Shown: positions 21,352-29,425 of the stretch, piece by piece
Numbering within the stretch: the first letter of the stretch is position 1
How the letters are laid out: each line of letters starts with the position of its first letter
Origin: JAZGBC01 sp036444495
Lineage (GTDB): Bacteria; Pseudomonadota; Alphaproteobacteria; Kiloniellales; J153
Length of the DNA: 37,587 nt
Direction of reading: 5' to 3'
NCBI GenBank assembly: GCA_036444495.1
Contig: JAZGBC010000140.1
Coordinates: 1-37,587 of the forward strand
Position numbers and translations under genes: made by a program
The notes under the pieces: generated by a model
The model's database searches: none
Told to the model about the DNA's origin: nothing
Seen by the model: only the letters and a program-made list of their open reading frames with translations

Positions 21352-21382
21352 GCCCGCTCTGGCAGACGGAGAGAAGCCAGGA

Positions 21383-21808
21383 TCAGGCGGCTGCTTCGTC
21401 CGCGCGGGGTCTGGTGATGTAGGCGCGCGCGCAGTGTTCCGGGCAGTAGGGTTTGCTCTCGACCGCGGGTTCGTCACAGAAATGGAAGTCCGGCTCGCCG
21501 GGATCCCCGATCGGCCAGAGGCAGTTCGGTCCCTTGCCGTCGCTGCGCACCGTCCAACGTGGACTGGGCGGCGGCGGCGCGAGGGGCCGCTGCTGCACGA
21601 GCGGCCTGGCCGGCATGGGCACGCGCCGGCGGACCGGCGTGCTCCGGTCGCGGCGGATCGGAGATGGGCGGGACTGCAAGCGCATGCGATGGGCCTTGCC
21701 CACGACGGCATTCTTGGACACCCCCAGCATCCGGCCGATCGCCGAGGCGCTATAGCCCGAATCCCAGAGTTTGGAGAGTTCTGCAACGCGTTCGTCTGTC
21801 CAGGTCAT
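21383..21808 (-). CDS. gcrA: GcrA cell cycle regulator
   Basis: A 141-residue sigma70-associated regulator of alphaproteobacteria that reads promoters with methylated GANTC sites together with the CcrM methylase. The N-terminal DNA-binding domain WTDERVAELSKLW...GYSASAIGRMLGVSKNAVVGKAHR is diagnostic. A Pro/Arg-rich linker (about 50-85) leads to the C-terminal sigma-binding domain, with CLWPIGDPG, FHFCDEP and KPYCPEHC carrying spaced Cys residues. I placed the start at the ATG preceding TWTDERV, with GGGGG upstream; an ATG 45 bases earlier would add unconserved residues. The gene is single and convergent with gamma-glutamyltransferase. Confidence 0.95.
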   Translation of the reverse strand: MTWTDERVAELSKLWDSGYSASAIGRMLGVSKNAVVGKAHRMRLQSRPSPIRRDRSTPVRRRVPMPARPLVQQRPLAPPPPSPRWTVRSDGKGPNCLWPIGDPGEPDFHFCDEPAVESKPYCPEHCARAYITRPRADEAAA

Positions 21809-21962
21809 GTAGTTGCCCCCATTCGTTTGGCTAAATCTTGCGCCCTCCGCCATATGTTGGGGTCGCTCGCCAATGCCTAACTATATACGGTGGGTATTTC
21901 CAAGTCGAGCCCCTGGATTCGGCCGCTTGCCCGGGCGGTAGGGGGAACGTCATAGTGCGCGG

Positions 21963-22718
21963 ATGCTGGTGCTTTTCACCGATTTCGGCCCGGCCGGGCC
22001 CTATATGGGACAGATGAAAGCGGTGCTCGCGCGCGAGGCGCCCGGCGTTCCGATCATCGAGCTGCTGTCGGACGCCCCCGCCTTCGATACCCAGGCCGCG
22101 GCATACCTGCTGGCCGCTTTTGCGCCGGAGTTTCCCGAGGGATCGGTGTTCCTCACCGTGGTCGATCCAGGGGTGGGCAGCGCGCGGGCGCCGGTCATGG
22201 TCTCGGCCGCGGGCCGCTGGTACGTGGGTCCCGATAATGGGGTCTTCGCCATGGTCATGCGGCGCGGGGGCGACGCGCGCCTATGGGACATCACCTGGCG
22301 GCCGGAACGGCTCTCGGCGTCCTTTCACGGCCGCGACCTCTTTGCCCCGGTGGCGGCTCGCTTGGCGCACGGCGCGGAGCCGCCCGGAGAAGAGCGGCCG
22401 TCGGACACGATCCGCGCCATGCCCGGGGCGGATTGGCCCGACGACCTGTCCCGCGTCGTTTACATCGACCACTTCGGCAACGCGCTGACCGGCCTGCGCG
22501 CCAGTGTCCTGGCCGACGACACGGTCCTCGCCGCGGGCGGCCGGGAGCTGCACCGGGCGCGCACCTTCTCCGACCTGCCCCTGGGCGAAGCCTTCTGGTA
22601 TGAGAATGCCAACGGGCTGGCCGAGATCGCGGTCAACCAGGGCCGCGCCAGCGAGGAGCTGGGGCTCGGCGTGGGCAGCGAGGTCAAGGTCGTTGCCCCG
22701 CCCCGCGAAAGCCCTTAA
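21963..22718 (+). CDS. S-adenosyl-L-methionine hydrolase (SAM hydroxide adenosyltransferase, DUF62)
   Basis: A 251-residue member of the fluorinase-related family that attacks SAM with hydroxide, giving adenosine and methionine. The three catalytic residues known from archaeal members are here at nearly the same numbers: Asp68 and Arg75 in VVDPGVGSAR, and the His of FHGRDLFAP (122). FTDFG at the N-terminus and YIDHFGNALT in the C-terminal domain are also typical. The residues of the true fluorinase insert are missing. It is followed, after 42 bp, by the VUT transporter gene on the same strand. Its role is unclear in most bacteria; control of SAM level is an inference. Confidence 0.9.
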   Translation: MLVLFTDFGPAGPYMGQMKAVLAREAPGVPIIELLSDAPAFDTQAAAYLLAAFAPEFPEGSVFLTVVDPGVGSARAPVMVSAAGRWYVGPDNGVFAMVMRRGGDARLWDITWRPERLSASFHGRDLFAPVAARLAHGAEPPGEERPSDTIRAMPGADWPDDLSRVVYIDHFGNALTGLRASVLADDTVLAAGGRELHRARTFSDLPLGEAFWYENANGLAEIAVNQGRASEELGLGVGSEVKVVAPPRESP

Positions 22719-22760
22719 ACCCCGGATTTAAACCCCGGAAGGGTGATGGGGACGAGGCAG

Positions 22761-23318
22761 ATGAACCGAGACGCGAGCACGACGATCAGCCGCGGCCTGA
22801 TTCTGGGCGCCATCGCCATGACGGCGATCGTCACCGGATCGAACGTCGCCGTTCAGTTTCCCATCAACGACTGGCTGACCTGGGGCGCTTTTACCTACCC
22901 GGTCTCCTTTCTGGTCACCGATCTCATCAACCGGTCCCTGGGGCCCGCCCAGGCCCGGCGCGTGGTCTATGTCGGCTTTGCCGTCGCCGTGGTGCTGTCG
23001 GCCTGGCTGGCTACCTGGCGTATCGCGGCCGCCTCGGGGCTCGCCTTCCTCTGCGCCCAGTTGCTCGACATCGTGATCTTCGACCGCCTGCGCCGCGGGG
23101 TCTGGTGGCGCGCGCCCTTGGTCTCCTCCACGCTCGCCTCGGCGCTGGACACGCTCCTGTTCTTCAGCCTGGCCTTCGCGGGCACCGGGCTGCCCTGGAT
23201 CACCTGGGCCCTGGGGGACTACGTGGTGAAGCTCTTCATGGCGACCGCCCTGCTCGGCCCCTTCCGCGCGCTCATGGGCTTCATTCGCCCCGGCTTCGCC
23301 ACGGAATCGCAAGCCTGA
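22761..23318 (+). CDS. VUT family transporter (queuosine precursor transporter-like)
   Basis: An inner-membrane protein of about 185 residues with five to six hydrophobic helices. The helix-loop segment TYPVSFLVTDLINRSLGP and the later FDRLRRG...WRAPLVSSTLASALDT with DTLLFF are hallmarks of the VUT/YhhQ family, whose E. coli member imports the queuosine precursor preQ0. The start is ambiguous: ATG 22761 (GGGGA eight bases before), ATG 22746 (GGAAGGG directly before) or GTG 22743. It likely forms an operon with the SAM hydrolase. No queuosine synthesis gene is in view, which fits a salvage transporter. Confidence 0.85.
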   Translation: MNRDASTTISRGLILGAIAMTAIVTGSNVAVQFPINDWLTWGAFTYPVSFLVTDLINRSLGPAQARRVVYVGFAVAVVLSAWLATWRIAAASGLAFLCAQLLDIVIFDRLRRGVWWRAPLVSSTLASALDTLLFFSLAFAGTGLPWITWALGDYVVKLFMATALLGPFRALMGFIRPGFATESQA

Positions 23319-23503
23319 TCCTCTGCCAAGGCCCACCGCGAATTCGCACCCCAGCGGCGTCCGCGGCGGGTGATTTGGCCGCTTACCGTACATCGGCTAT
23401 ACTTGAGCGTGAACATTCCGCGGCGCTTTCGGCGCGCTGGTGCCGCGGAGAGTGGGGTGTGTCGGGCAGCCTCCGCGTCCAGACGCACCAGGAGGTAGGT
23501 ATC

Positions 23504-24010
23504 ATGCGTATCGTCATCGAACAGTCGGACTTCAAGCGCCTTTCCCCACAGACCCAGAAGGAAATCCTGGACTCCTTCGCCAACCGGCCGGCTGCCGCGG
23601 CGCCGCCGGAGCAGAAGCCGGGCAAGTTGCTCTGGCGCGAGCCCATGGACCTGACGCCGGACCTTGCGGCGCGCTTGCTGCATGGCCTTTCGGCGCCCCA
23701 CCGGACCCGTCTCAAGCTGTTTGCGGAAAAAGGCGGCAGAGTCACGCAGAAGGAGTTGCTGGCAGCCACCGAGGACAGCGAGATGCGGGTGCTGTCTCAC
23801 TTTCAGGCCGTGCTCAGCCGGCGCCTGCGGCGCCTGATCAACGACCCTGAGCGCAGAGCCCATCTGATCGGCTGGGATTTCGAATCGACGATCTGGGACA
23901 AGGACCGCAGCAAGATCGTCAACGGCGTCTACTACGTGACCGACAAGACGACGGAAACGCTGAGCGATCACTTCGGACTCCAGGCCTCGGAGCCTACGGC
24001 GCCCAAATAA
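23504..24010 (+). CDS. Unknown protein with winged-helix-like middle
   Basis: A 168-residue cytoplasmic protein with a very good ribosome binding site (AGGAGGTAGGTATC before ATG 23504). The N-terminal 45 residues are hydrophilic with a Pro/Ala linker. The middle (about 55-115) reads LSAPHRTRLKLFAEKGGRVT, then QKELLAATEDSEMRVLSHFQ, then AVLSRRLRRLI, which has the helix spacing and basic residues of a winged-helix DNA-binding domain. The end (IGWDFESTIWDKDRSKIVNG, YYVTDKTTETL) looks like a beta wing plus tail. I recall no named family. It stands alone, 185 bp behind the VUT gene. Confidence 0.75.
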   Translation: MRIVIEQSDFKRLSPQTQKEILDSFANRPAAAAPPEQKPGKLLWREPMDLTPDLAARLLHGLSAPHRTRLKLFAEKGGRVTQKELLAATEDSEMRVLSHFQAVLSRRLRRLINDPERRAHLIGWDFESTIWDKDRSKIVNGVYYVTDKTTETLSDHFGLQASEPTAPK

Positions 24011-24125
24011 TACCAAAGGCCCTCGCTCCCTGGTCCCTGCCGTTCTACGACCTCTGCTATGGGCTACTCGACCGCATCGAGGGCTCAGCCTGATCCTTGT
24101 CCTTGGTACTAGGCCCAAGAAGGAA

Positions 24126-24155
24126 CCGGCCGCCCCGATTTTTTGGGACGGCCGG
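24126..24155. terminator. Hairpin between convergent genes
   Basis: Inverted repeat CCGGCCGCCCC (24126-24136) and GGGACGGCCGG (24145-24155), one mismatch in eleven, around the loop GATTTTTT. It sits between the stop of the winged-helix-like gene (+) and that of mlaC (-). The flanks hold no long T-run, so it may serve as a shared, weak terminator. Confidence 0.5.
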
Positions 24156-24218
24156 CTTGGAATGCTCGAAGGATAGTCAGGAGGACAGGAGGAGAAGTAG
24201 CGGAAGGACCGATACCGA

Positions 24219-24947
24219 CTACCTCCGAGCCAGGAGAATTCCAATCTTGCTTGCGTTGGGCGAGGCGAGAATCGAGGCCAGCAGCGAGACATGGGAGTCG
24301 TTCTGCCACATTCTGCGCTGGGCCGCCTGCGCCTGGTCCGCGAGTTTCTCGCGCAGCATCTTGAGCAGGCCATCCAGGCCCTCGCGGTTCGCCACCGAGG
24401 CGAACTCGCGCCGCTGCGTCAACGCCAGGCTGACGCCGTCAACCGACACATCGATAATTTTGTACTGCCCCTCTTGCGAACGCACCCGCCAGACCGGCTT
24501 CGCGATGCCGTCCGTGCTTTCGATGCTGGTTTCCACCAGCACGTCTTTCTCGCCGACCGCATGGCTGGCCACGATGGTCAGGGTCTCGGCCCGGACGGAG
24601 CCGAGGTGGCGGGCGTAGCTGTTCACCAGATACTGAGTAAAGAGGTCTTGGAACTCGGCGCGCTGTTCCGGGGTGGCGCGCTGCCAGTATTTACCGAGCA
24701 CGAATTGGCTGGTGAGCCGCAGGTTGAACCCGCGCTCGATCAGGTCCCTGAGCGCGGCCTGGCGCTTTTCCGATGTCAGGACCCTGTGGGTTCCGACGAT
24801 TCCGACGGCCTCGTTGCCGAGTTTCTGTACGAAGCGGGCTGCTTCCTCCGACGGGGTCTGCGCCCTGGTCAGGGTGGTGGTGCCGAGGAACAGGCCCAAA
24901 GCCATGAGCCCCACCAGTAGCGGATTGATAAAACGATCCAATGTCAT
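24219..24947 (-). CDS. mlaC: MlaC-like phospholipid-binding periplasmic protein
   Basis: A periplasmic lipid shuttle of the Mla (Ttg2D) family, 242 residues. A signal peptide (hydrophobic core about 9-26, cleavage near residue 30) is followed by the family fold: FVQKLGNEAVGIV, RGFNLRLTSQFVLGKYW, RAEFQDLFTQYLVNSYA and KIIDVSVDGVSLALTQRREF. In other bacteria MlaC moves phospholipid between the outer membrane and an MlaFEDB transporter. None of those genes is here, so this is an orphan copy. The last 35 residues (after QAAQRRMWQND) extend beyond the usual end. GGAG eight bases before ATG 24947 fixes the start. Confidence 0.88.
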   Translation of the reverse strand: MTLDRFINPLLVGLMALGLFLGTTTLTRAQTPSEEAARFVQKLGNEAVGIVGTHRVLTSEKRQAALRDLIERGFNLRLTSQFVLGKYWQRATPEQRAEFQDLFTQYLVNSYARHLGSVRAETLTIVASHAVGEKDVLVETSIESTDGIAKPVWRVRSQEGQYKIIDVSVDGVSLALTQRREFASVANREGLDGLLKMLREKLADQAQAAQRRMWQNDSHVSLLASILASPNASKIGILLARR

Positions 24948-25442
24948 CGCACTGTCTCCACACATTTGGGCGTTTTTTAACGGTCTTTACGCCTTCTCGG
25001 ACGCTTTCGACCCGTAAACGCCTTCTAATCCGCTCTTGACCTTATTCCACCAGATAAGTGTTAACGGAGTCTTTCGAAACTCCCGGATTTCCGCGACTTT
25101 TATAGCAAATTTCCTTAAACAAGTGTTGGTAAGTCGTTAGCATCGGCACCCTCGGCAACACCGGTTACCGGTCAGAAAAGCCTGGAATTCAGCCGATTTC
25201 ACCACAGTCATCACAAGCACATCGCCTATCAAAGCCACCTAGAATCTAAGCTCTGTCTTGTGCCCTTGCTGTGCCCAGCCCGTGTAATAGTTGTGGCCAT
25301 GGGGATTCGCCGCGTTCCCGCCGTAATCTCGTCGTTTTCTACTGGTTGCCCGTAGCGCCAGGGCCACTCATCCGCCGCTGGTTTGCCGCGATTCGGCGGG
25401 TCTGGCACGGCCTTTGCGATGGATGGGCAAAGGAGACACCAG
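24948..25442. other. Gene-free, AT-richer divergent promoter region
   Basis: About 495 bp between the divergent mlaC and transglycosylase genes, clearly richer in A and T than its surroundings. It should contain the promoters of both. A tandem of the palindrome ACCGGT is found at 25160-25165 and 25167-25172. I see no RNA gene or other credible ORF in it. Confidence 0.45.
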
Positions 25443-26075
25443 ATGCCCATCGCTACCGCCCGAATCCTGCTCCGCTGCCTGGCCGCCACCGCGTTGTTGG
25501 CCCTTGCCTGGAGCCTGACTTCCGGCCCTTCATTGGCCAATAACTCGCAGAAATCATGGACTCTTTGCACCACCGCCGTGGCCGAGGCCGAGCCCGGCCT
25601 GCGCATGCCCACCCATATGCTCGGCGCTATTTCCAAGGTGGAATCGGGCCGCTGGCACCGGCAGACCCGGGAAATTCTTGCCTGGCCCTGGACCGTCACT
25701 GCCGGGGGAGAGAGCCGCTATCTGCCCAGTAAGGCCGCCGCGATCGAGGAGGTCAAACGCCTGAAAGCCAAGGGCATGCGCAATATCGACGTGGGCTGCA
25801 TGCAGATCAACCTGGGCTATCACCCGGACGCCTTTGCGAGCCTGGAGCAGGCCTTCGACCCATCGGCCAACGTGGCCTACGCGGCGAGCTTCCTGAAGGA
25901 ACTGAGAGGCAGATGGGGCTCCTGGACCCGTGCGGTCGGCAACTACCACTCCAACACGCCCACCTTGAGCGGCCGCTACCGGATCAAGGTCTTCCAGCGG
26001 CTCTACGAAGCGAAGCGCGCCGCCGCCAAGGCGCGCCGGGCCAAGCGCCTGGCCGCGCTCCAGGCCAAGTCCTAA
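25443..26075 (+). CDS. Lytic transglycosylase-like SLT domain protein
   Basis: An exported peptidoglycan-cleaving enzyme of 210 residues. A signal peptide covers about residues 1-32 (cleavage near GPSLAN). The SLT lysozyme-like domain has the catalytic Glu67 in GAISKVESGRW, the DVGCMQINLGYH segment, and ANVAYAASFLKELR followed by AVGNYHS. The tail (about 185-210) is strongly basic and Ala-rich. AAGGAGA lies before ATG 25443. No flagellar or secretion genes are near, so it is not tied to a machine in this window. Confidence 0.88.
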   Translation: MPIATARILLRCLAATALLALAWSLTSGPSLANNSQKSWTLCTTAVAEAEPGLRMPTHMLGAISKVESGRWHRQTREILAWPWTVTAGGESRYLPSKAAAIEEVKRLKAKGMRNIDVGCMQINLGYHPDAFASLEQAFDPSANVAYAASFLKELRGRWGSWTRAVGNYHSNTPTLSGRYRIKVFQRLYEAKRAAAKARRAKRLAALQAKS

Positions 26076-26113
26076 GCGGGACGTGACCGGCTGAGAAAGT
26101 TTCCAGTCCGGAA

Positions 26114-26968
26114 CTAAGCCAGATCGACCGACCCCCGGGTGGCATACGTCCCATCCGGGCCGGCGATCCAGAGCTCGGCGCTCTTGCCGCCGTCCGCCGG
26201 CCGGCCGGCCAGGGTGAAGGGCGCAGTGTCGAAAATCGGACCGATCGCGCGGAAGCGGAAAGCGGTGACCCGCGCCGCGGGACGCTCGGCGCGCAGGAGC
26301 TCGAGCATGAGCGTGGCCAGCAGCGGCCCGTGCACGACCAGTCCCGGATAGCCCTCGGTTCCGGTGGCGTGCTTCAGGTCGTAATGAATGCGGTGGCCGT
26401 TGAAGGTGAGCGCCGAATAGCGGAACAGCAGCACCGGATCGGCCGTGACCTCGCGCCGCCAGGGCGCGTCCGTGGGCGCCGGTTCTCCCGGTGGCGGCTG
26501 CTCGCCCGGCACGGGCGCGGCACGGTAGACGATATCGTGTTCTTCCTCGATACAGGCTTCGCCCCCGGCCGAGATCTCATGTCGGACCGTGACAAAAGCC
26601 AGCGGCCCGCTGCGCCCCTCCTTGAACTGAACCTCCGTGATGCGCGAGCGCCGGGTCGCGGCGGCGCCCACCTGCAATGCCCGCAGGAACGTCACCCGGC
26701 TGCCCGCCCACATGCGCCTCGGCAGCTCAATGGGCGGCAGGAGACCACCCCGTTCCGGATGCCCGTCGGGCCCCAGCGTGGCGGCCGGCGCCACCGTCCA
26801 GAAATAGATCCAGTGCCAGAGCGGCGGCAGGGGATCGCCGGGCCTAAGCGGCGGCCCGGGATCGTCGAGGGTCGCCTGCAAGGCCTGCGCCCGATCCGCG
26901 CCGATTCTGTCCTCGGCCACCGTTTCCCGGCCGATCCAATCGCGCCAGCGTTCCATCCCGGCGCTCAC
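26114..26968 (-). CDS. MaoC/HTD2-type acyl-CoA dehydratase
   Basis: A two-hot-dog-fold enzyme (284 residues) that adds or removes water at an enoyl-type CoA ester, similar to mesaconyl-C4-CoA or itaconyl-CoA hydratases. The N-terminal half has the substrate-side fold (WHWIYFWTVAP, RMWAGSRVTFL). The C-terminal half carries the hydratase motif FNGHRIHYDLKHAT, followed by GYPGLVVHGPL. It starts at a GTG overlapping the stop of the CoA-transferase pseudogene (GTGA, 26965-26968), with GGAG eight bases upstream. The former operon partner was a class III CoA-transferase, so the pair probably handled a dicarboxylic acid. The stop of the convergent transglycosylase is 38 bp away. Confidence 0.85.
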   Translation of the reverse strand: MSAGMERWRDWIGRETVAEDRIGADRAQALQATLDDPGPPLRPGDPLPPLWHWIYFWTVAPAATLGPDGHPERGGLLPPIELPRRMWAGSRVTFLRALQVGAAATRRSRITEVQFKEGRSGPLAFVTVRHEISAGGEACIEEEHDIVYRAAPVPGEQPPPGEPAPTDAPWRREVTADPVLLFRYSALTFNGHRIHYDLKHATGTEGYPGLVVHGPLLATLMLELLRAERPAARVTAFRFRAIGPIFDTAPFTLAGRPADGGKSAELWIAGPDGTYATRGSVDLA

Positions 26969-27379
26969 GGCGCGAACTCCGCCCGGATGGCCGCACCCTG
27001 CTCGTCCAACGCGGGCACCGGCCCCAGCACCGGCTGGCCGTCGCTCAGGCGCGCGGGTGGAGCCACCAGGTCGGCCGCCCCTCCGCCCGGCAGCCCTGCC
27101 GTAACGCGGCGCAATTGTGGATGCCGCTCCAGGTCGGCCACCGAATTGACCGCGCCGTAGGCGATCTGGGCGCCACGCAGGCGCTCGATCACCTGCTCGC
27201 GCGAAAACTTGCCGAAGACCACGCCGATCTCCTTATCCAACGCCGGCCGGTTGGCGACACGCGCCTCGGTGCCGCTAAAGCGCGCATCGCCGGCGAGTGC
27301 CGGCTGCTCCAGGACCTCGGTGCAGAAGCGGAGCCACTGCCTGTTCCAACGCCACCACGAGCAAGCCATCGAGAGACAT
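26965..27379 (-). pseudogene. CaiB/BaiF CoA-transferase with a large internal deletion
   Basis: The start of a class III CoA-transferase is still readable from ATG 27379: MSLDGLLVVALEQAVA. The C-terminal part is readable in another frame: RQWLRFCTEVLEQP and AYGAVNSVADLERHPQLRRV, down to the stop at 26965. The two meet around 27333-27346. Full-length relatives have about 380-400 residues, so roughly 250 codons, with the catalytic Asp region, have been lost, and the join is out of frame. The gene cannot make an active enzyme. The neighbouring MaoC gene is coupled to its stop codon, which shows that they once formed an operon. Confidence 0.85.
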
Positions 27380-27545
27380 GGGATTCGCTTCAGCCCTTTG
27401 GAGTCTGCATCTGTATCCAAGCGGGGGCGAGCTTAGCAGGCGTCCTAAATGCCGGGCAATCGCGGGATTTTCACGCTACGGCGCGCAAGAATCGGATAGA
27501 AGGAGTCAGGCAACACGGGCCAGGACGAAAACTGGAATGGCTTCC

Positions 27546-27896
27546 ATGAACCTCTATCACATCTGGTGCAACCTGAAGGACGGCGTCAAGGACACGGAAT
27601 TCTCCGACCGGGCCGAGGCCTATCTCGGGCATCTCAAGACGGAGGGCCTGATCGCGGGCTACCGCATCACACGCCGGCAACTGGGCCTGGGGCCCAAGGA
27701 ACTGCCCGATTTCCATCTGATGCTCGAATTCGAGGACCTGGGCCAGCTCGACCGGGTCTTCGGCCACGTCGCCTCGCGCAGCGACCCGGTGGAGTCCTTT
27801 CACCACGCGCTCAACTCGCTGGTGCGCGACACGATCTTCGCGCTCTACCGCGACTTTCCCGATGCCGTGCGGCAGCGCGGCCAGGAGAAGTTCTGA
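27546..27896 (+). CDS. DUF6614-like protein
   Basis: A 116-residue cytoplasmic protein. The pattern MNLYHIWCNLKDGVKDTEF, then YLGHLKTEGLIAGYRITRRQ, then LPDFHLMLEFEDLGQLDRVF, and finally LVRDTIFALYRDFPD matches what I remember of the DUF6614 family, with a ferredoxin-like dimeric barrel arrangement. Function is unknown. The ATG at 27537 would add MAS; I took 27546 because the conserved part starts there. The gene is divergent from the CoA-transferase remnant and convergent with pit. Confidence 0.75.
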   Translation: MNLYHIWCNLKDGVKDTEFSDRAEAYLGHLKTEGLIAGYRITRRQLGLGPKELPDFHLMLEFEDLGQLDRVFGHVASRSDPVESFHHALNSLVRDTIFALYRDFPDAVRQRGQEKF

Positions 27897-27924
27897 GCCT
27901 GCGCGAGGCGCGCCAGGTGCTGCT

Positions 27925-29409
27925 TTACGGTGCGATCTCGAATTTCCGGTAGAGCGAGTCGAGCTTCTTGCGAAGCTCCTTGTTGAAGGGCTTGTTGACC
28001 GCGATCCTGGGCAGCAAGCGCCATTCCTCGCTTTCCGCCGCGAGGGCCTCGTCGAGCTGCCAGCGGTGGGTAAAACGCTTGCCCGCCAGGTGCGCCACGG
28101 CCGAGATCTGGCCCCGGGACATCCAATCGCTGTCCAGCCGTGGAATCTCATCGGGGTCGATGCGCATCTCGTGTATCTCGGCGAAGCGCAGGATCTTGTC
28201 CCGGCTTCGGATGTCGAACTCCGTGTTCTCTTCCAAGGCGTCCTGCAAGGCCCAGGCGGTCTCGAAAGTCTTGCCTTTCAGATCGCCGGCCGCGGCGGGT
28301 TGCACGCCTTCGCGCTCCAGGCGTTCGAGTACCGTGTCCGAGAGAACGTAGGTTACCGGCCGCTGGACTTCCTGGTTGAAGACGTTCTGCAGGAAAAACA
28401 GGCCGACGAAACAGACCAGCCCCGCGATGATTGGCGTCAGCACCCAGCCGGTCCCGATACCGCCCAGCATCTGCCAGCGGATGCTTCGCCCCCCTTTGAG
28501 CAGACCTATGCCAAGCACCGCGCCGACCACGGCCTGCGAGGAGGAGACCGGCACCAGCGGGATGGTGGGCAGGCCGGCGCCCGCGAGCAGTGCCTCCAGG
28601 CCCTCCGAGGCGAAGATGAACAGGACGAGCGAATGCGCCACCACAACCACCCAGGCCGCGACCGGCGAGAGCGGCATGATGCGTCCGCCCACCGTCATCA
28701 TCACGCCCCGGGAATAGGTGATGACACCGACGGCAATCGCGATCGCGCCGAGCAGGAAGAGCTGCTGAATGGAGGAAAAGGTGCCGAGCCCGAAAAAACT
28801 GAAGTCCGTGAAGGGCGAGGCCGGCACGAAGACACCCACGACGTTGGCGATGTTGTTGGCGCCCAGGCTGTAGGCGCCAAAGGCGCCGGCGAGGATCAGC
28901 CCCACGCGCGTATAGGCATCCTGGCGCAAGAGGTGCGGCCTGGCCACGCGGACCACATAGATCGTTATCTTGAACAGGATGGCCGCGAGGACGGCCGCCA
29001 AGACCGGGCAGATGATCCAGGTGCTCAGGATCGTAATCAGCGTGTCGGTATCGGTCCGGGTCTCGGAGAAGAGGTTCCAGCCGATGATGGCGCCGACGAT
29101 CGCCTGGGTCGTGGAAACCGGCAGGCCCGCCTTGGTCATGAGGTAGACGGAGAGCGCGGCGGCGAAGGCGGCCATGAACGAGCCGCCCAGCGCGTTGACC
29201 GAGCCGAGCTTGCCCAGGGTGTGCGCCGCGCCGCTGCCGCCGAACACCGCGCCCAGAATCACGAAGACGCTGCAGATGGCCGCGGCGGTGGCGAAGCGCA
29301 CCATGCGCGTGCCCACCGCGGTGCCGAAGACGTTGGCCGCGTCGTTGGCCCCGAGCGACCAGCCCAGGAACAGCCCACTGGACAGGAAAAAGAGGATGGC
29401 GGCGTCCAT
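27925..29409 (-). CDS. pit: PiT-family inorganic phosphate transporter with C-terminal tail
   Basis: A low-affinity phosphate (or metal-phosphate) permease driven by ion gradient. The two signature repeats are seen at GANDAANVFG (20-29) and GANNIANVVG (183-192), each followed by the internally repeated PVSTTQAIVGAIIG and PVSSSQAVVGAVLG. About ten membrane helices end near residue 341. A hydrophilic tail of some 145 residues follows (about 350-494), containing two similar-looking segments: FETAWALQDALEENTEFDIR with RDKILRFAEIHEM, and FTHRWQLDEALAAESEEWRL. Such a tail is absent from E. coli PitA. The DUF47 gene lies 16 bp upstream in the same operon. Confidence 0.93.
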   Translation of the reverse strand: MDAAILFFLSSGLFLGWSLGANDAANVFGTAVGTRMVRFATAAAICSVFVILGAVFGGSGAAHTLGKLGSVNALGGSFMAAFAAALSVYLMTKAGLPVSTTQAIVGAIIGWNLFSETRTDTDTLITILSTWIICPVLAAVLAAILFKITIYVVRVARPHLLRQDAYTRVGLILAGAFGAYSLGANNIANVVGVFVPASPFTDFSFFGLGTFSSIQQLFLLGAIAIAVGVITYSRGVMMTVGGRIMPLSPVAAWVVVVAHSLVLFIFASEGLEALLAGAGLPTIPLVPVSSSQAVVGAVLGIGLLKGGRSIRWQMLGGIGTGWVLTPIIAGLVCFVGLFFLQNVFNQEVQRPVTYVLSDTVLERLEREGVQPAAAGDLKGKTFETAWALQDALEENTEFDIRSRDKILRFAEIHEMRIDPDEIPRLDSDWMSRGQISAVAHLAGKRFTHRWQLDEALAAESEEWRLLPRIAVNKPFNKELRKKLDSLYRKFEIAP

Positions 29410-29425
29410 CTCCGGCTGGGTCCGT

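Noticed and set aside
21963..22718. Fluorinase or chlorinase in place of SAM hydrolase
   Set aside because: The fluorinase-specific insert is absent and the Asp/Arg/His triad of the hydroxide-using members is present.
22715..22739. Short direct repeat as a possible attachment site
   Set aside because: The two copies are adjacent with no element between them; a slippage duplication explains it.
24029..24093. Possible gene tail ending FYDLCYGLLDRIEGSA and TGA
   Set aside because: It reads like a protein C-terminus and could be another remnant, but there is no start, no second copy in the window and no family match that I can name.
24219..24330. Frameshift at the end of mlaC as the cause of its longer tail
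   Set aside because: I could not find another frame that restores a shorter, family-like ending, so a natural extension is equally possible.
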